Shown here: positions 24,656 to 33,001 of the stretch, piece by piece
Numbering within the stretch: the stretch's first letter is position 1
Layout: every line of letters begins with the position of its first letter
Source: Blastococcus sp. URHD0036
GTDB lineage: Bacteria > Actinomycetota > Actinomycetes > Mycobacteriales > Geodermatophilaceae
DNA length: 64,000 nt
Direction: 5' to 3'
Assembly: GCF_000701365.1 (NCBI RefSeq)
Contig: NZ_JNIK01000011.1
Coordinates: 434,001 to 498,000, forward strand
Translations under genes and position numbers: made by a program
Notes under the pieces: model-generated
What the model saw: only the letters and a program-made list of their open reading frames with translations
What the model was told of the DNA's origin: nothing
Databases searched by the model: none

Positions 24656-25653
24656 GCGGCCATCACCCGCTCCAGCGCGTCGAGGACCTCGTCGACGGTG
24701 ATGCGGGCCAGTGCCGGGTCCAGCTCGGTGCCCCAGGGGTCGCCGGTGCCGTCGCCGTGCCAGAGGACGACGTGCCGGGGCCGCGGCGGTGGCCCCCACA
24801 GCGCGGGTGACACGGGCCCGAACAGCACCACCGAGGGCCGCCGGTAGGCCGTGGCCAGGTGCGCCACCCCGGTGTCGCCGCTGACCACGACCGCCGAGGC
24901 GGCGACGACGGCGGCCAGCTCCAGCGACGTCGTCCGCCCGGCCAGGACGGCGTCCTCCCCCAGGCCGGCCGCTCCCGCGATCGCCCGGGCCAGGCCCTCC
25001 TCGGCAGGACCCCCGGTGATCCGGACGTCGTGCCCGGCGCGGGCGAGGTACCGGGCGACGGCCGCGAACCGCTCCGCCGGCCACCGCCGGCCGGGGAACG
25101 CCGCGCCGGGGTGCACGATCGCGGCCCCGGCCACCGGTGGTGGCACGTCCGGGACGGCGAGGTCGAGCGCGTCCGGGTCGGCCTCGACGCCCAGCCCCTC
25201 GGCGACGAGCCGGCACCACCGAGCCACCTCGTGCTCGTCGGGGTACCAGGCCGGTCCGGGGTAGCCGGGGCTGTCGAAGGTGAGCAGCCGCCCGGGGTGC
25301 AGGTCGGCGACGACGACGTGCGACAGCGGCCCCTTGCCGTGCAGGTCGACGGCGAGCTCCGGCGGCGGGCCGGTCCAGTCCAGGGGTTCCAGCTCCCGGG
25401 CGGGCAGCACCTCGTCGACCGCGTCGATGAGTCCGGCGAGCGGCTCGAGCGCCTGTGTGGTGGCGAGCACGAGGCGGTGGTCGGGGACGGCGGCCCGCAC
25501 CGCCCGGATCGCGGGCACCCCGGTCAGCAGGTCCCCCAGCCCCAGCGGCCGCAAGATCAACGCAACAGGTCGATCGGACCCATCACTGGAACGGCCCTGC
25601 TGCAGGGGCCCGCGCCGAGCCTGCGAGGCGTGGGGGGCAGCAGGGTCCTTCAT
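24652..25653 (-). CDS. Glycosyltransferase family 9 (heptosyltransferase-like), last gene of the heptose operon
   Basis: A 333-residue GT-B transferase. N-terminal 'VALILRPLGLGDLLTGVPAIRAVR' and C-terminal 'VVSGDTGVAHLATAYRRPSVVLFGPVSP' are the two hallmarks of GT9, the family that moves heptose from ADP-heptose to an acceptor. 'AAIVHPGAAFPGRRWPAERFA' lies between. Start ATG 25653 overlaps the hldE stop by 4 bp; a longer upstream frame was rejected for that reason. In an operon that makes ADP-heptose, this is a natural consumer of it. Confidence 0.9.
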   Translation of the reverse strand: MKDPAAPHASQARRGPLQQGRSSDGSDRPVALILRPLGLGDLLTGVPAIRAVRAAVPDHRLVLATTQALEPLAGLIDAVDEVLPARELEPLDWTGPPPELAVDLHGKGPLSHVVVADLHPGRLLTFDSPGYPGPAWYPDEHEVARWCRLVAEGLGVEADPDALDLAVPDVPPPVAGAAIVHPGAAFPGRRWPAERFAAVARYLARAGHDVRITGGPAEEGLARAIAGAAGLGEDAVLAGRTTSLELAAVVAASAVVVSGDTGVAHLATAYRRPSVVLFGPVSPALWGPPPRPRHVVLWHGDGTGDPWGTELDPALARITVDEVLDALERVMAA

Positions 25654-27020
25654 GTGCGGGAGCGCTCGACCAGCGCCGTCGTGGAGTGCCCGTCGAGGTA
25701 GGGCAGGACGACGGCCTGGCCACCCCACGTCCGCAGCACCGCGGCCTCGGGGAGGTCGGCGCCGGCGTAGTCCCCGCCCTTGGCCCACACGTCGGGCCGG
25801 AGCCGGTCGAGCACCTCGGCGGGGGTGTCCTCGTCGAACACCACGACCGCGTCGACGAACTCGAGGGCCTCGAGCACCCGGGCCCGGTCGGCGGCGGTCA
25901 CCAGCGGCCGCGAGGGCCCCTTGAGCCGCCGCACGGAGGCGTCGGAGTTGATGCAGACCACCAGGCAGTCCCCGAGCCCGCGGGCGGCCCGCAGGGTCGC
26001 GACGTGCCCGGGGTGGATGAGGTCGAAGCAGCCACCGGTCGCGACGACGACGCCACCGGCCGCACGCACCCGGGCGATGACGGAGTCCACCCCCGGCTCG
26101 GCGATGACGTTGGGGGCCGGGGCGTCGGGCCGGCCCGCGTCCCAGGCGGTGGCGCCGCCCCGGCCGACGAACGCCGACGCCGCGGCGACCGCGCCGGCCA
26201 CCGCCTCCCCGGTGACGGCGCCGTCGGCCAGCAGCAGCGCGGCCGCGGCGGCGAAGGAGTCACCGGCGCCGCAGGGGTCCCCACCGGTCACCGGGACGGC
26301 GGGCACGACCATCGGGGCGCCCTCGCCGTAGGAGAGGAGCGCACCGCGCGCGCCCAGGGTCACCGCGACCGCGCCGACCCCCCAGCGCCGGATCAGCGCC
26401 TCGGCCCGGGCACCGACCGCGGCGAGCCCGTCGCCCTCGACGTCCACCGCCGCCACCCGGGCGGCCTCCGCGCCGTTGGGCGTGACCAGCCGGGTCGAGG
26501 GCACCGGGTCCGCCCCACGCGGGTGCGGGTCCCAGACCACCGGCCCGCCGGCGGCGGCGAGCGCCTCGCGGACCTCCGCGGACGCCGTCGTCCCGCGGCC
26601 GTAGTCGGCGACCAGGACCGCGGCGGCGTCCCGGAGGACCGCCCGCGCCTCCTCCGGCAGGGCGCCGAGGCCGGCCGTGGGTGCGCCGGAGTCGATCCGC
26701 GCCACCGAGTGGTCGCCGACCCGCACGCGCTGCTTGACCGCCGTGCCGCCGGTCGCCGGGATCTCCACCAGCCGGACCCGGCCGGCCAGCAGGGCGCGCA
26801 GCCGGTCCGCGCCGTCGTCGTCGGCCATCGGGGCGACCAGCACCACGGGCCGCGACGTCTGCGCCGCGGCGATGACCGCGGCCAGCGCGGCACCGCCGGG
26901 CCGCTCCCGCCGCTCGACGTCCTCGACGACGGGCACCGGTGCGTCGGGGGTGAGCCGGGACGCCGTGCCCACCAGGTCGACGTCCAGCAGGGCGTCGCCG
27001 ACGACGACCAGCGGCCTCAC
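25650..27020 (-). CDS. hldE: Bifunctional heptose 7-phosphate kinase / heptose 1-phosphate adenylyltransferase
   Basis: A 456-residue two-domain enzyme. The N-terminal ribokinase domain (about 1-305) has 'RERPGGAALAAV' and the anion-hole motif 'DPCGAGDSFAAAAALL'; the C-terminal nucleotidyltransferase (about 320-456) has 'TGGCFDLIHPGHVATLRAAR' and 'KGGDYAGADLPEAAVL'. HldE phosphorylates D-glycero-D-manno-heptose 7-phosphate at C1 and, after GmhB acts, adds AMP to give ADP-heptose. GTG 27020 overlaps gmhA by 4 bp. Confidence 0.93.
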   Translation of the reverse strand: MRPLVVVGDALLDVDLVGTASRLTPDAPVPVVEDVERRERPGGAALAAVIAAAQTSRPVVLVAPMADDDGADRLRALLAGRVRLVEIPATGGTAVKQRVRVGDHSVARIDSGAPTAGLGALPEEARAVLRDAAAVLVADYGRGTTASAEVREALAAAGGPVVWDPHPRGADPVPSTRLVTPNGAEAARVAAVDVEGDGLAAVGARAEALIRRWGVGAVAVTLGARGALLSYGEGAPMVVPAVPVTGGDPCGAGDSFAAAAALLLADGAVTGEAVAGAVAAASAFVGRGGATAWDAGRPDAPAPNVIAEPGVDSVIARVRAAGGVVVATGGCFDLIHPGHVATLRAARGLGDCLVVCINSDASVRRLKGPSRPLVTAADRARVLEALEFVDAVVVFDEDTPAEVLDRLRPDVWAKGGDYAGADLPEAAVLRTWGGQAVVLPYLDGHSTTALVERSRT

Positions 27021-27682
27021 CGGGCGACCCCGAGGCGAGTCGCCGGGACCCGCGCCGGCTCGGTCAGCACCGCCTCGTCGAAGGCGGCACACAGCAGGTG
27101 CAGCGCGACCAGGTGGCACTCCTGCACGGTCGCCGTCCAGGGCGAGTCGATGCACACCGCCTCGTCGGCCTCCGCGGCCAGCGGGTTCGGGGCCGGTCCG
27201 GTCATCGCCAGCACGGTCATGCCGCACTCGCGGGCGCGGCGGGCCGCGGTGACGGCGTTGGGCGAGCGACCGCTGGTCGACAGCAGCACGACGACGTCCC
27301 CGGCCCGGCCGTGCGCCTCCACCTGGCGGGCGAACAGCTCGTCGGCCGGGTAGTCGTTGGCGATCGCGGTCAGCGACGAGGTCTCGGCGGTCAGGCAGAT
27401 CGCCGAGAACGGCGGCCGGTCGGCGCGGTACCTGCCGACGAGCTCGGCCGTGAGGTGCTGGGCCTGGGCCGCGCTCCCCCCGTTGCCGGCGGCCATCAGG
27501 CGGCCGCGCCGCTCGCCGCAGAGGACGTCGGCCAGCAGCCGGCCCCACCGGTCGAGGGTGTCGACGTGGCCGGTCACGTCCCGCAGTGCCGCGGTCAGGG
27601 ACGCGACGTGGTCGTGCCCGGTGAGGTGGGTGCAGGTGTCGGGCGAGACGACCTCGCCGGCGGAGTGCGGGGCGACAGTCAT
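27017..27682 (-). CDS. gmhA: Sedoheptulose 7-phosphate isomerase (SIS domain)
   Basis: First step of the ADP-heptose pathway: sedoheptulose 7-phosphate to D-glycero-D-manno-heptose 7-phosphate. The 221-residue protein has SIS-domain motifs 'AAGNGGSAAQAQHLTAEL' (about 64-81) and 'VVLLSTSGRSPNAVTAAR', with GmhA-type 'ANDYPADELFARQVEAHGRAGD'. 4-bp overlaps on both sides. The N-terminus carries about 25 extra residues before the first core helix. Confidence 0.9.
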   Translation of the reverse strand: MTVAPHSAGEVVSPDTCTHLTGHDHVASLTAALRDVTGHVDTLDRWGRLLADVLCGERRGRLMAAGNGGSAAQAQHLTAELVGRYRADRPPFSAICLTAETSSLTAIANDYPADELFARQVEAHGRAGDVVVLLSTSGRSPNAVTAARRARECGMTVLAMTGPAPNPLAAEADEAVCIDSPWTATVQECHLVALHLLCAAFDEAVLTEPARVPATRLGVAR

Positions 27683-28905
27683 CGGGCGACCTCCACGGCG
27701 CGCGTCGTGCGGCTCTCGGACTCGATCGGGGTGCCCACGACCGAGGCGTAGACGGCTTCGGTGTCGGCCGCGACGCGCGCCCACCGGTAGCGGGAGCGCG
27801 CCCGCCGCACACCGGCGGCGCCGTAGGCGGCGCGTCGTGCGTCGTCGGCCAGCAGCGCGGCCACGACCTCGCCGAGCCGGCCGGGGTCCCGGGGCGGCAC
27901 GAGGTCGCCCGTGGTGCCGTCGACGACGCTGTCGACGAGCCCGCCGACGGCGGTCGCGACGACGGGGCGGCCGCAGGCCATGGCCTCCAGCGGCGTGATG
28001 CCGAACGGCTCGTACCAGGGCACGGCGAGGACGACGTCGGCGGAGCGGATCCAGGCGGGGACGTCGGGCCGCGCGACCGAGCCGGTGAAGGTCAGCCGGT
28101 CGGCGACGCCGGCCGAGGCGGCCACGGCCCGCAGCCGCTGCACCTCGGGGTCGCGGTGCAGCTCGTCGGCCGGCGGGCCACCGACGACCACCAACTCCGC
28201 GTCGGGGACGGCGGCCAGGGCGCGGACGGCGTCGTCCTGGCCCTTGCGCTCGACGATCCGGCCGAGCACGAGCAGCCGCGGCCGGTCGGTCCGCGGCGCG
28301 ACCGGGCCCCTCGGGGTGAACACCGAGGTGTCCACGCCGCACGGGACGATCGACACCCGCTCGCGGGGCAGCCCCAGTCGGCGCAGCTCGAAGACCTCGT
28401 CGGAGCAGGTGGCCACGACGTGGCGCACGTTGCGGCACAGCGCGCGCTCCAGCGCGACCCGCTGCGGCGGCGAGGTGTCGGCGGCGCCCTGGTGGCGGCG
28501 CTTGACCGAGCCGAGGGCGTGGAAGGTCTGCAGGACGGGGATCGTCCCGGCCGCCGCGACCGACGCCAGCCCGCTCATCCAGAAGTGCGCGTGCACGACG
28601 TCGGGGCGTTCGGCGGCCCACCCGCGGCGCAGCACCCGCGCGAACTCGGGCATGTGCCGCAGCAGGTCGTCCTTGGGCAGGTTCTCCGCCGGGCCGGCGG
28701 CGACGTGCCGCACGCGGTAGCCGTCCTGGACGACGACCTCGTCGGGCAGCGCGACGTCGTCGCGGCGGGTGTGCACCGTGACGTCGTGGCCGCGGGCGGC
28801 GAGGCCCGCGGCGAGCGCCGCCACGTGCACGTTCTGCCCACCGGCGTCGACCCCGCCGATCGCGGCGAGGGGCGAGGCGTGCTCGCTGACCAGGGAGATC
28901 CTCAT
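27679..28905 (-). CDS. Glycosyltransferase family 4-type (GT-B)
   Basis: A 408-residue retaining GT-B transferase. It opens 'ISLVSEHASPLAAIGGVDAGGQNVHV', close to sucrose-synthase/MshA-type GT4 enzymes, and ends with the donor-site signature 'YEPFGITPLEAMACGRPVVAT' and 'LGRIVERKGQDDAV'. No membrane segment. Donor and acceptor are unknown; ADP-heptose or a nucleotide hexose are both possible. 4-bp overlaps with both neighbours. Confidence 0.9.
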   Translation of the reverse strand: MRISLVSEHASPLAAIGGVDAGGQNVHVAALAAGLAARGHDVTVHTRRDDVALPDEVVVQDGYRVRHVAAGPAENLPKDDLLRHMPEFARVLRRGWAAERPDVVHAHFWMSGLASVAAAGTIPVLQTFHALGSVKRRHQGAADTSPPQRVALERALCRNVRHVVATCSDEVFELRRLGLPRERVSIVPCGVDTSVFTPRGPVAPRTDRPRLLVLGRIVERKGQDDAVRALAAVPDAELVVVGGPPADELHRDPEVQRLRAVAASAGVADRLTFTGSVARPDVPAWIRSADVVLAVPWYEPFGITPLEAMACGRPVVATAVGGLVDSVVDGTTGDLVPPRDPGRLGEVVAALLADDARRAAYGAAGVRRARSRYRWARVAADTEAVYASVVGTPIESESRTTRAVEVAR

Positions 28906-29882
28906 CGGGTCACCTCCGTGAGAAGGCGGTCCCAGTCCGCCAGGAAGCGGGCCAGGCCGTACCGCTCGAGCGCCGCCGCACGGGCGGCCTTGCCGGCGAG
29001 CCGGGCTGCGTCCGGGTCGTCGAGGAACCGGCGCACCCCCTCCCAGAGACGCTCCGGGCGGGTGGAGATGACGCCGGCGTCCGCGGGCACCGCCTCGACG
29101 ACCTCGGTGGTCGCCAGCGCGACCACGGGCATGCCGAGGTGCATCGCCTCCAGGAGCGACAGGCCCAGCGAGGTCCAGCGCACCGGGTGCACGTAGACCC
29201 GGCGGCGGGCCAGCTCGGCATGCATGGCGGCCTGCGGCGGGTCGTCGAACAGCGCCACCCGGTCGGGGTCGAGGCCGTACCGCTCGTGCAGCCCGGTCAG
29301 GCCCATGCCGAAGACGTCGACCGGGGCGACGCCGGCGAGGCCGGGCAGCAGGTCGGCGCCGACCGTGCGGCCGCGGCGCACCGGCTCGTTGGTGACCACG
29401 GCGGCCCGGGCCAGCTCGCCGGTCCAGCGGTCGCCGGGGTCGACGATGCCGTGCTCGATCACCGTGGTGGGTGCGCGGCCGTTGTCGTAGAAGAGCCGGT
29501 TGAAGTGCGTGACGTGCGCGACCGGGATGTCGTCGCGGTCGGCCAGCGGGTGGCGGGTGTGCGGCACCGGCCCGTCGCCGGGTTCGAGGCCGGGGGCGTT
29601 GTGCTCGAGGAACACCGCCGGGAGGTCGCGCCCGGGTTCCCGGCCCAGCCACTCGCGGCAGAGCTCCAGGTCACGCGTGCGCTGGAGGACCACCACGTCG
29701 ACGTCGGCGTCCCGCAGCTGTTCCGGCGTTCCCTCGCGGACCGACGCCGGCCAGTCCCACGTGCGTGCGCGCCCTCGGCCGTCGGGACCCCGATCGGGGG
29801 TGACGGGGACGAGGTAGTCGTGGTTGCCCGCCACGAAGGCCGTCGTCCAGGAGCCGTGCACGTGCCACAGCAGAACCCTCAT
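28902..29882 (-). CDS. GT-B glycosyltransferase, divergent
   Basis: A 326-residue protein with a GT-B C-terminal half: 'YVHPVRWTSLGLSLLEAMHLGMPVVALATTEVVEAVP' is the donor-site region, with Leu replacing the usual EPFG acidic residue context. The N-terminal half ('MRVLLWHVHGSWTTAFVAGNHDYLVPV') is of a type I associate with actinobacterial glycan clusters but cannot place in a numbered family. Start ATG 29882 overlaps the GT9 stop. Confidence 0.8.
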   Translation of the reverse strand: MRVLLWHVHGSWTTAFVAGNHDYLVPVTPDRGPDGRGRARTWDWPASVREGTPEQLRDADVDVVVLQRTRDLELCREWLGREPGRDLPAVFLEHNAPGLEPGDGPVPHTRHPLADRDDIPVAHVTHFNRLFYDNGRAPTTVIEHGIVDPGDRWTGELARAAVVTNEPVRRGRTVGADLLPGLAGVAPVDVFGMGLTGLHERYGLDPDRVALFDDPPQAAMHAELARRRVYVHPVRWTSLGLSLLEAMHLGMPVVALATTEVVEAVPADAGVISTRPERLWEGVRRFLDDPDAARLAGKAARAAALERYGLARFLADWDRLLTEVTR

Positions 29883-30880
29883 CCACTCACCAGCTTCTCC
29901 ACGGCAGCGACGACGTCGGCTGGGCTCACCGACGTCAGGCAGGGGTGGCCGGGCACCGGGCACACGCGGGCCCGGGTGTCGCGGCAGGGTGCGGACTGGT
30001 CGCCGAGCAGCACGCTCGGGACGCCGTAGGGCGCCCACCGCGCGGCCGGCACGACCGGGGAGAAGAGGGAGACGACGGGCGTGCCGACGGCGGCGGCCAG
30101 GTGCGCCGGTCCGGTGTTGCCGACGACGACGGCCGCGGCGCCGTCGAGGAGGGCGGCCATCTCGGCGAGGCTGGTGGCGCCGCCGAGATCCTCGCCGCGG
30201 GTGCCCGCGACGGCGGCAGTCAGCTCCCGCTCCCCCGGCCCGCCGGTGACCAGCACCCGGTGGCCGGCGTCGGCGAGGGCCTCGACCGCCTCCGCGCAGT
30301 GCCCGGCCGGCCAGGCCCGCGCCGGGACGGAGGCGCCGGGGTGCAGCACGACGTAGCCGGGGGCGTGCGCGGCCGGGGGCAGGGGCCGGCGCACCGCCAG
30401 CCGGCCGTCGTCGCCGTCGGGCAGCTCGAAGCCGGCGGCGCGGGCGAGGGACAGCGCGCGCTCGGGCTCGGGCAGGTCGTCGTCCACGCTGTGCCGGACG
30501 TCGAGCAGGCTGCCCGGGTAGTCGACGCTGATCGCCGAGATCCGCGGGACACCGGCGCCCCGGAGGACCAGCGCCAGGGGCAGCGGCGACTGGTGGAACG
30601 AGGTGGAGACCACGGCCTCGGCCGGCGATAGAGCGCGGAGGCGCCCGGTCAGCTCGGCCAGGTCGCCGGGGTCCACGGCGGGCGGATCGCCGAGGATCCA
30701 CGGGCAGGCCCAGGTCCAGACCTCGTCGACCCCGGGCAGCAGCTCGGCGGCCGCGGCCCCGGCCGGCCCGGCGAGGAACACGACCCGGTCCGCCCCGGCC
30801 GCGACGGCCCGGACCAGCGGCCCCTGCAGGAGCACGTCCCCGGCGTTGTCGAGCCGGGCGACGAGCACGGTGCGCGTCAC
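29879..30880 (-). CDS. Glycosyltransferase family 9 (heptosyltransferase-like)
   Basis: A 333-residue GT9 protein: 'TVLVARLDNAGDVLLQGPLVRAV' at the N-terminus (the LDNAGD variant of the RLDxxGD motif) and 'VVVGNTGPAHLAAAVGTPVVSLFSPVVPA' in the C-terminal half, with a Cys-containing loop near the end. It is a second candidate ADP-heptose user in the same operon. GTG 30880 overlaps the upstream fusion gene as GTGA; GTG 30883 is the alternative. Confidence 0.9.
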   Translation of the reverse strand: MTRTVLVARLDNAGDVLLQGPLVRAVAAGADRVVFLAGPAGAAAAELLPGVDEVWTWACPWILGDPPAVDPGDLAELTGRLRALSPAEAVVSTSFHQSPLPLALVLRGAGVPRISAISVDYPGSLLDVRHSVDDDLPEPERALSLARAAGFELPDGDDGRLAVRRPLPPAAHAPGYVVLHPGASVPARAWPAGHCAEAVEALADAGHRVLVTGGPGERELTAAVAGTRGEDLGGATSLAEMAALLDGAAAVVVGNTGPAHLAAAVGTPVVSLFSPVVPAARWAPYGVPSVLLGDQSAPCRDTRARVCPVPGHPCLTSVSPADVVAAVEKLVSG

Positions 30881-32382
30881 CACGCACCGGCCAGGACGTC
30901 GTCCACCGCGCCGGTCAGCGTCCCGGCCACGTGCGGCGCGGCGGCGACCTCGGACTTCCGGGTGACCGGCGTCGGCACCATGATCCCGACGGCGCCGGCG
31001 GCGGCAGCGGCCTCCACGTCGGCGGCGATGTCGCCGATCACCACGCAGCGGGCCGGGTCGACGTCGAGCTCCGCGCAGGCCGTCTTCACCATGCCGGGGG
31101 CGGGCTTGCGGCAGGCGCAGCCGTCGTCGGGGCCGTGTGGGCACCACTGGACGGTGTCGAACGGGCCCAGCAGCTCCTCGAGGCGGGCCATGCAGGCGTC
31201 GACCTGCTCCCGGGTGATCAGCCCGCGGGCCACGCCGGACTGGTTGCTGACCACCCCGACGCGCACGCCACGGGCGCGCAGCGCGTCGACGGCCTCGCGG
31301 GCGCCGGGCACCGGCTTCACGAGGGCGGGGTCTCCGTTGTACGGGTAGTCGCGGACGAGCGTGCCGTCGCGGTCGAACAGGACGAGATCGGGCAGGCCCT
31401 TCCACGGGGTCACGCGGCGGTGCTGCACCACCCCGCGGAGGAAGTGCCAGGTGGCCAGCGGCGGGATGACGGCGCTGGTGGCGAGCATCGTCGTCACCTC
31501 GGCGCGGTCCCGCGGGCCGGGCACGATGCGGGCCCGGGCGAACTCCGCGGTGCCGGCTCCCCAGGCCAGCGCCGCGACCGCGGCGGCGCGGGGCCGGCGG
31601 GCGAGGGCCAGGCCGAGGGCGCCGACGGCGGCAGCCGTGACGGCGAGGTGCCGCGGGCGGCGGCCGAGCGGGGCGTCGGCCCGGTGCGGCGCCCGCCAGT
31701 CGGGCCCGTGCAGGCGGCGCATGAGGACGTCGTCGGCGTTGCCGGCCTGCACGCGGACGCTGACCCACCGGTCGGTCGGCCGCACGGGGTGGGTGATCCA
31801 CCGCTCGCCGCGGACCAGCCGGGCGCCGGTGTCCATCACCCGCAGGGCGAGGTCGGAGTCCTCCCGGAACGCGCGGGGGAAGCGCTCGTCGAACCCGCCG
31901 ACCGCGGCCAGCGCGCTGCGCCGGTAGGCCAGGTCGGCGGTGATCCAGGCGCTGGTGGCCAGGCCCGCGGTGCCGCGCTCCCAGTCGGTGGGGCGGCGGT
32001 CCTCCGGCAGGGGCACCCGCACCCGGCCCTGGCTGCCGGCGACCTCCGGCGGCAGGTCGGCGAGGTCGGTGGCGAGCGTCTGGTACCAGTCGGCGTCCGG
32101 GACGACGTCGTCGTCGAGGAACGCGATCCACTCGGTGCGGGCGACCCGCCAGCCGAGGTTGCGCGCCCGGGCGGGGCCACCGCCGCCGGTGCGGACGACC
32201 CGGACCGGGGGGAGGCCGGGCCGGTCCGGCCGCAGCGGCTCGCCGGTCGGGCGGTCGTCGACGAGCACCAGCTCGGCGGGCCGGTCCCCGGGGGCGGCGG
32301 CGAGGGCGTCGAGCAGCGCGTCCAGCGACGGCCGGCCGATGGTCGGCACGACGATCGAGACGCGCGCGAGTACCCCTCCCAC
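30877..32382 (-). CDS. Fusion of a family 2 glycosyltransferase and heptose-1,7-bisphosphate phosphatase GmhB
   Basis: A 501-residue two-enzyme protein. Residues about 6-230 form a GT-A glycosyltransferase ('VSIVVPTIGRPSLDALL', 'IAFLDDDVVPDADWY', 'RAFREDSDLALRV'), then a hydrophobic stretch of about 40 residues, then from about 330 a GmhB-type HAD phosphatase: motif I 'LFDRDGTLV', motif II 'VVSNQSG', the zinc loop 'CPHGPDDGCACRK' and 'VIGDIAADVEAA'. GmhB removes the 7-phosphate (C7) between the two HldE steps. It heads the operon; GTG 32382 is the only sensible start. Confidence 0.9.
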   Translation of the reverse strand: MGGVLARVSIVVPTIGRPSLDALLDALAAAPGDRPAELVLVDDRPTGEPLRPDRPGLPPVRVVRTGGGGPARARNLGWRVARTEWIAFLDDDVVPDADWYQTLATDLADLPPEVAGSQGRVRVPLPEDRRPTDWERGTAGLATSAWITADLAYRRSALAAVGGFDERFPRAFREDSDLALRVMDTGARLVRGERWITHPVRPTDRWVSVRVQAGNADDVLMRRLHGPDWRAPHRADAPLGRRPRHLAVTAAAVGALGLALARRPRAAAVAALAWGAGTAEFARARIVPGPRDRAEVTTMLATSAVIPPLATWHFLRGVVQHRRVTPWKGLPDLVLFDRDGTLVRDYPYNGDPALVKPVPGAREAVDALRARGVRVGVVSNQSGVARGLITREQVDACMARLEELLGPFDTVQWCPHGPDDGCACRKPAPGMVKTACAELDVDPARCVVIGDIAADVEAAAAAGAVGIMVPTPVTRKSEVAAAPHVAGTLTGAVDDVLAGAW

Positions 32383-32481
32383 GATCTAGGTCGTGCCCTA
32401 CCGATCCGGGCCGGAAACACTACGGGCTTGAAGTTTCGACCGTTCGTGAGCCGTTGGTGAGCAGACGCCACCCCGGGTCGG

Positions 32482-32976
32482 TCAGCGGCGGGGCCGGGCC
32501 GCCGCGGAGACCCGTGCCAGTGCGTCGGTGACCGCCGCGGCGTCGTTCCCCAGGTGTGCCAGGAGGTGGGCCACCAGCTCGTCGTGCGTGGGCGCCGCCT
32601 CCCGGAGCCTGCCCCGGCCGGCCTCGGTCAGCCGGGCGTGCAGCAGCCGACGGTCGCCGCTCGACCGCTCCCGCACGACGTACCCCTGGTCGACCAGCCG
32701 GCTGACGGTGCTGGTCACGCCGGCGCGCGAGAGGCCGAGCGCCTCGGCCACCTCGCCCATGCTCGCGCGCTCCCCCGGCGCCTCAGCGATCCGCCGCAGG
32801 GCCTCGAACCCGGTCAGCGAGATGCCGTGCTGGCGGTGCAGCGCGGAGTCGACCCGGCGGGTGATGCGGTCGTGGACCTGCACGATGCGCAGCCAGGTCT
32901 CCTCGGGCCGCGGGAGCGCCCCGGCCAGCTCGGCGACGTCGGGGACGGCGGGCGCCAGGGCCTTGTCCGGGGGCAC
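32482..32976 (-). CDS. MarR-family transcriptional regulator
   Basis: A 164-residue winged-helix protein. Recognition region 'ASMGEVAEALGLSRAGVTSTVSRLVDQGYV' and wing 'RERSSGDRRLLHARLTEAGRGRL' are clear. GTG 32976 is the first usable start. It lies 99 bp upstream of the heptose operon on the same strand, so it might share its mRNA or regulate it, but no shared operator was found. It is less similar to the other two MarR proteins of this window than they are to each other. Confidence 0.88.
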   Translation of the reverse strand: MPPDKALAPAVPDVAELAGALPRPEETWLRIVQVHDRITRRVDSALHRQHGISLTGFEALRRIAEAPGERASMGEVAEALGLSRAGVTSTVSRLVDQGYVVRERSSGDRRLLHARLTEAGRGRLREAAPTHDELVAHLLAHLGNDAAAVTDALARVSAAARPRR

Positions 32977-33001
32977 CGGACCATGGTGACCGACCGCGGC
33001 C

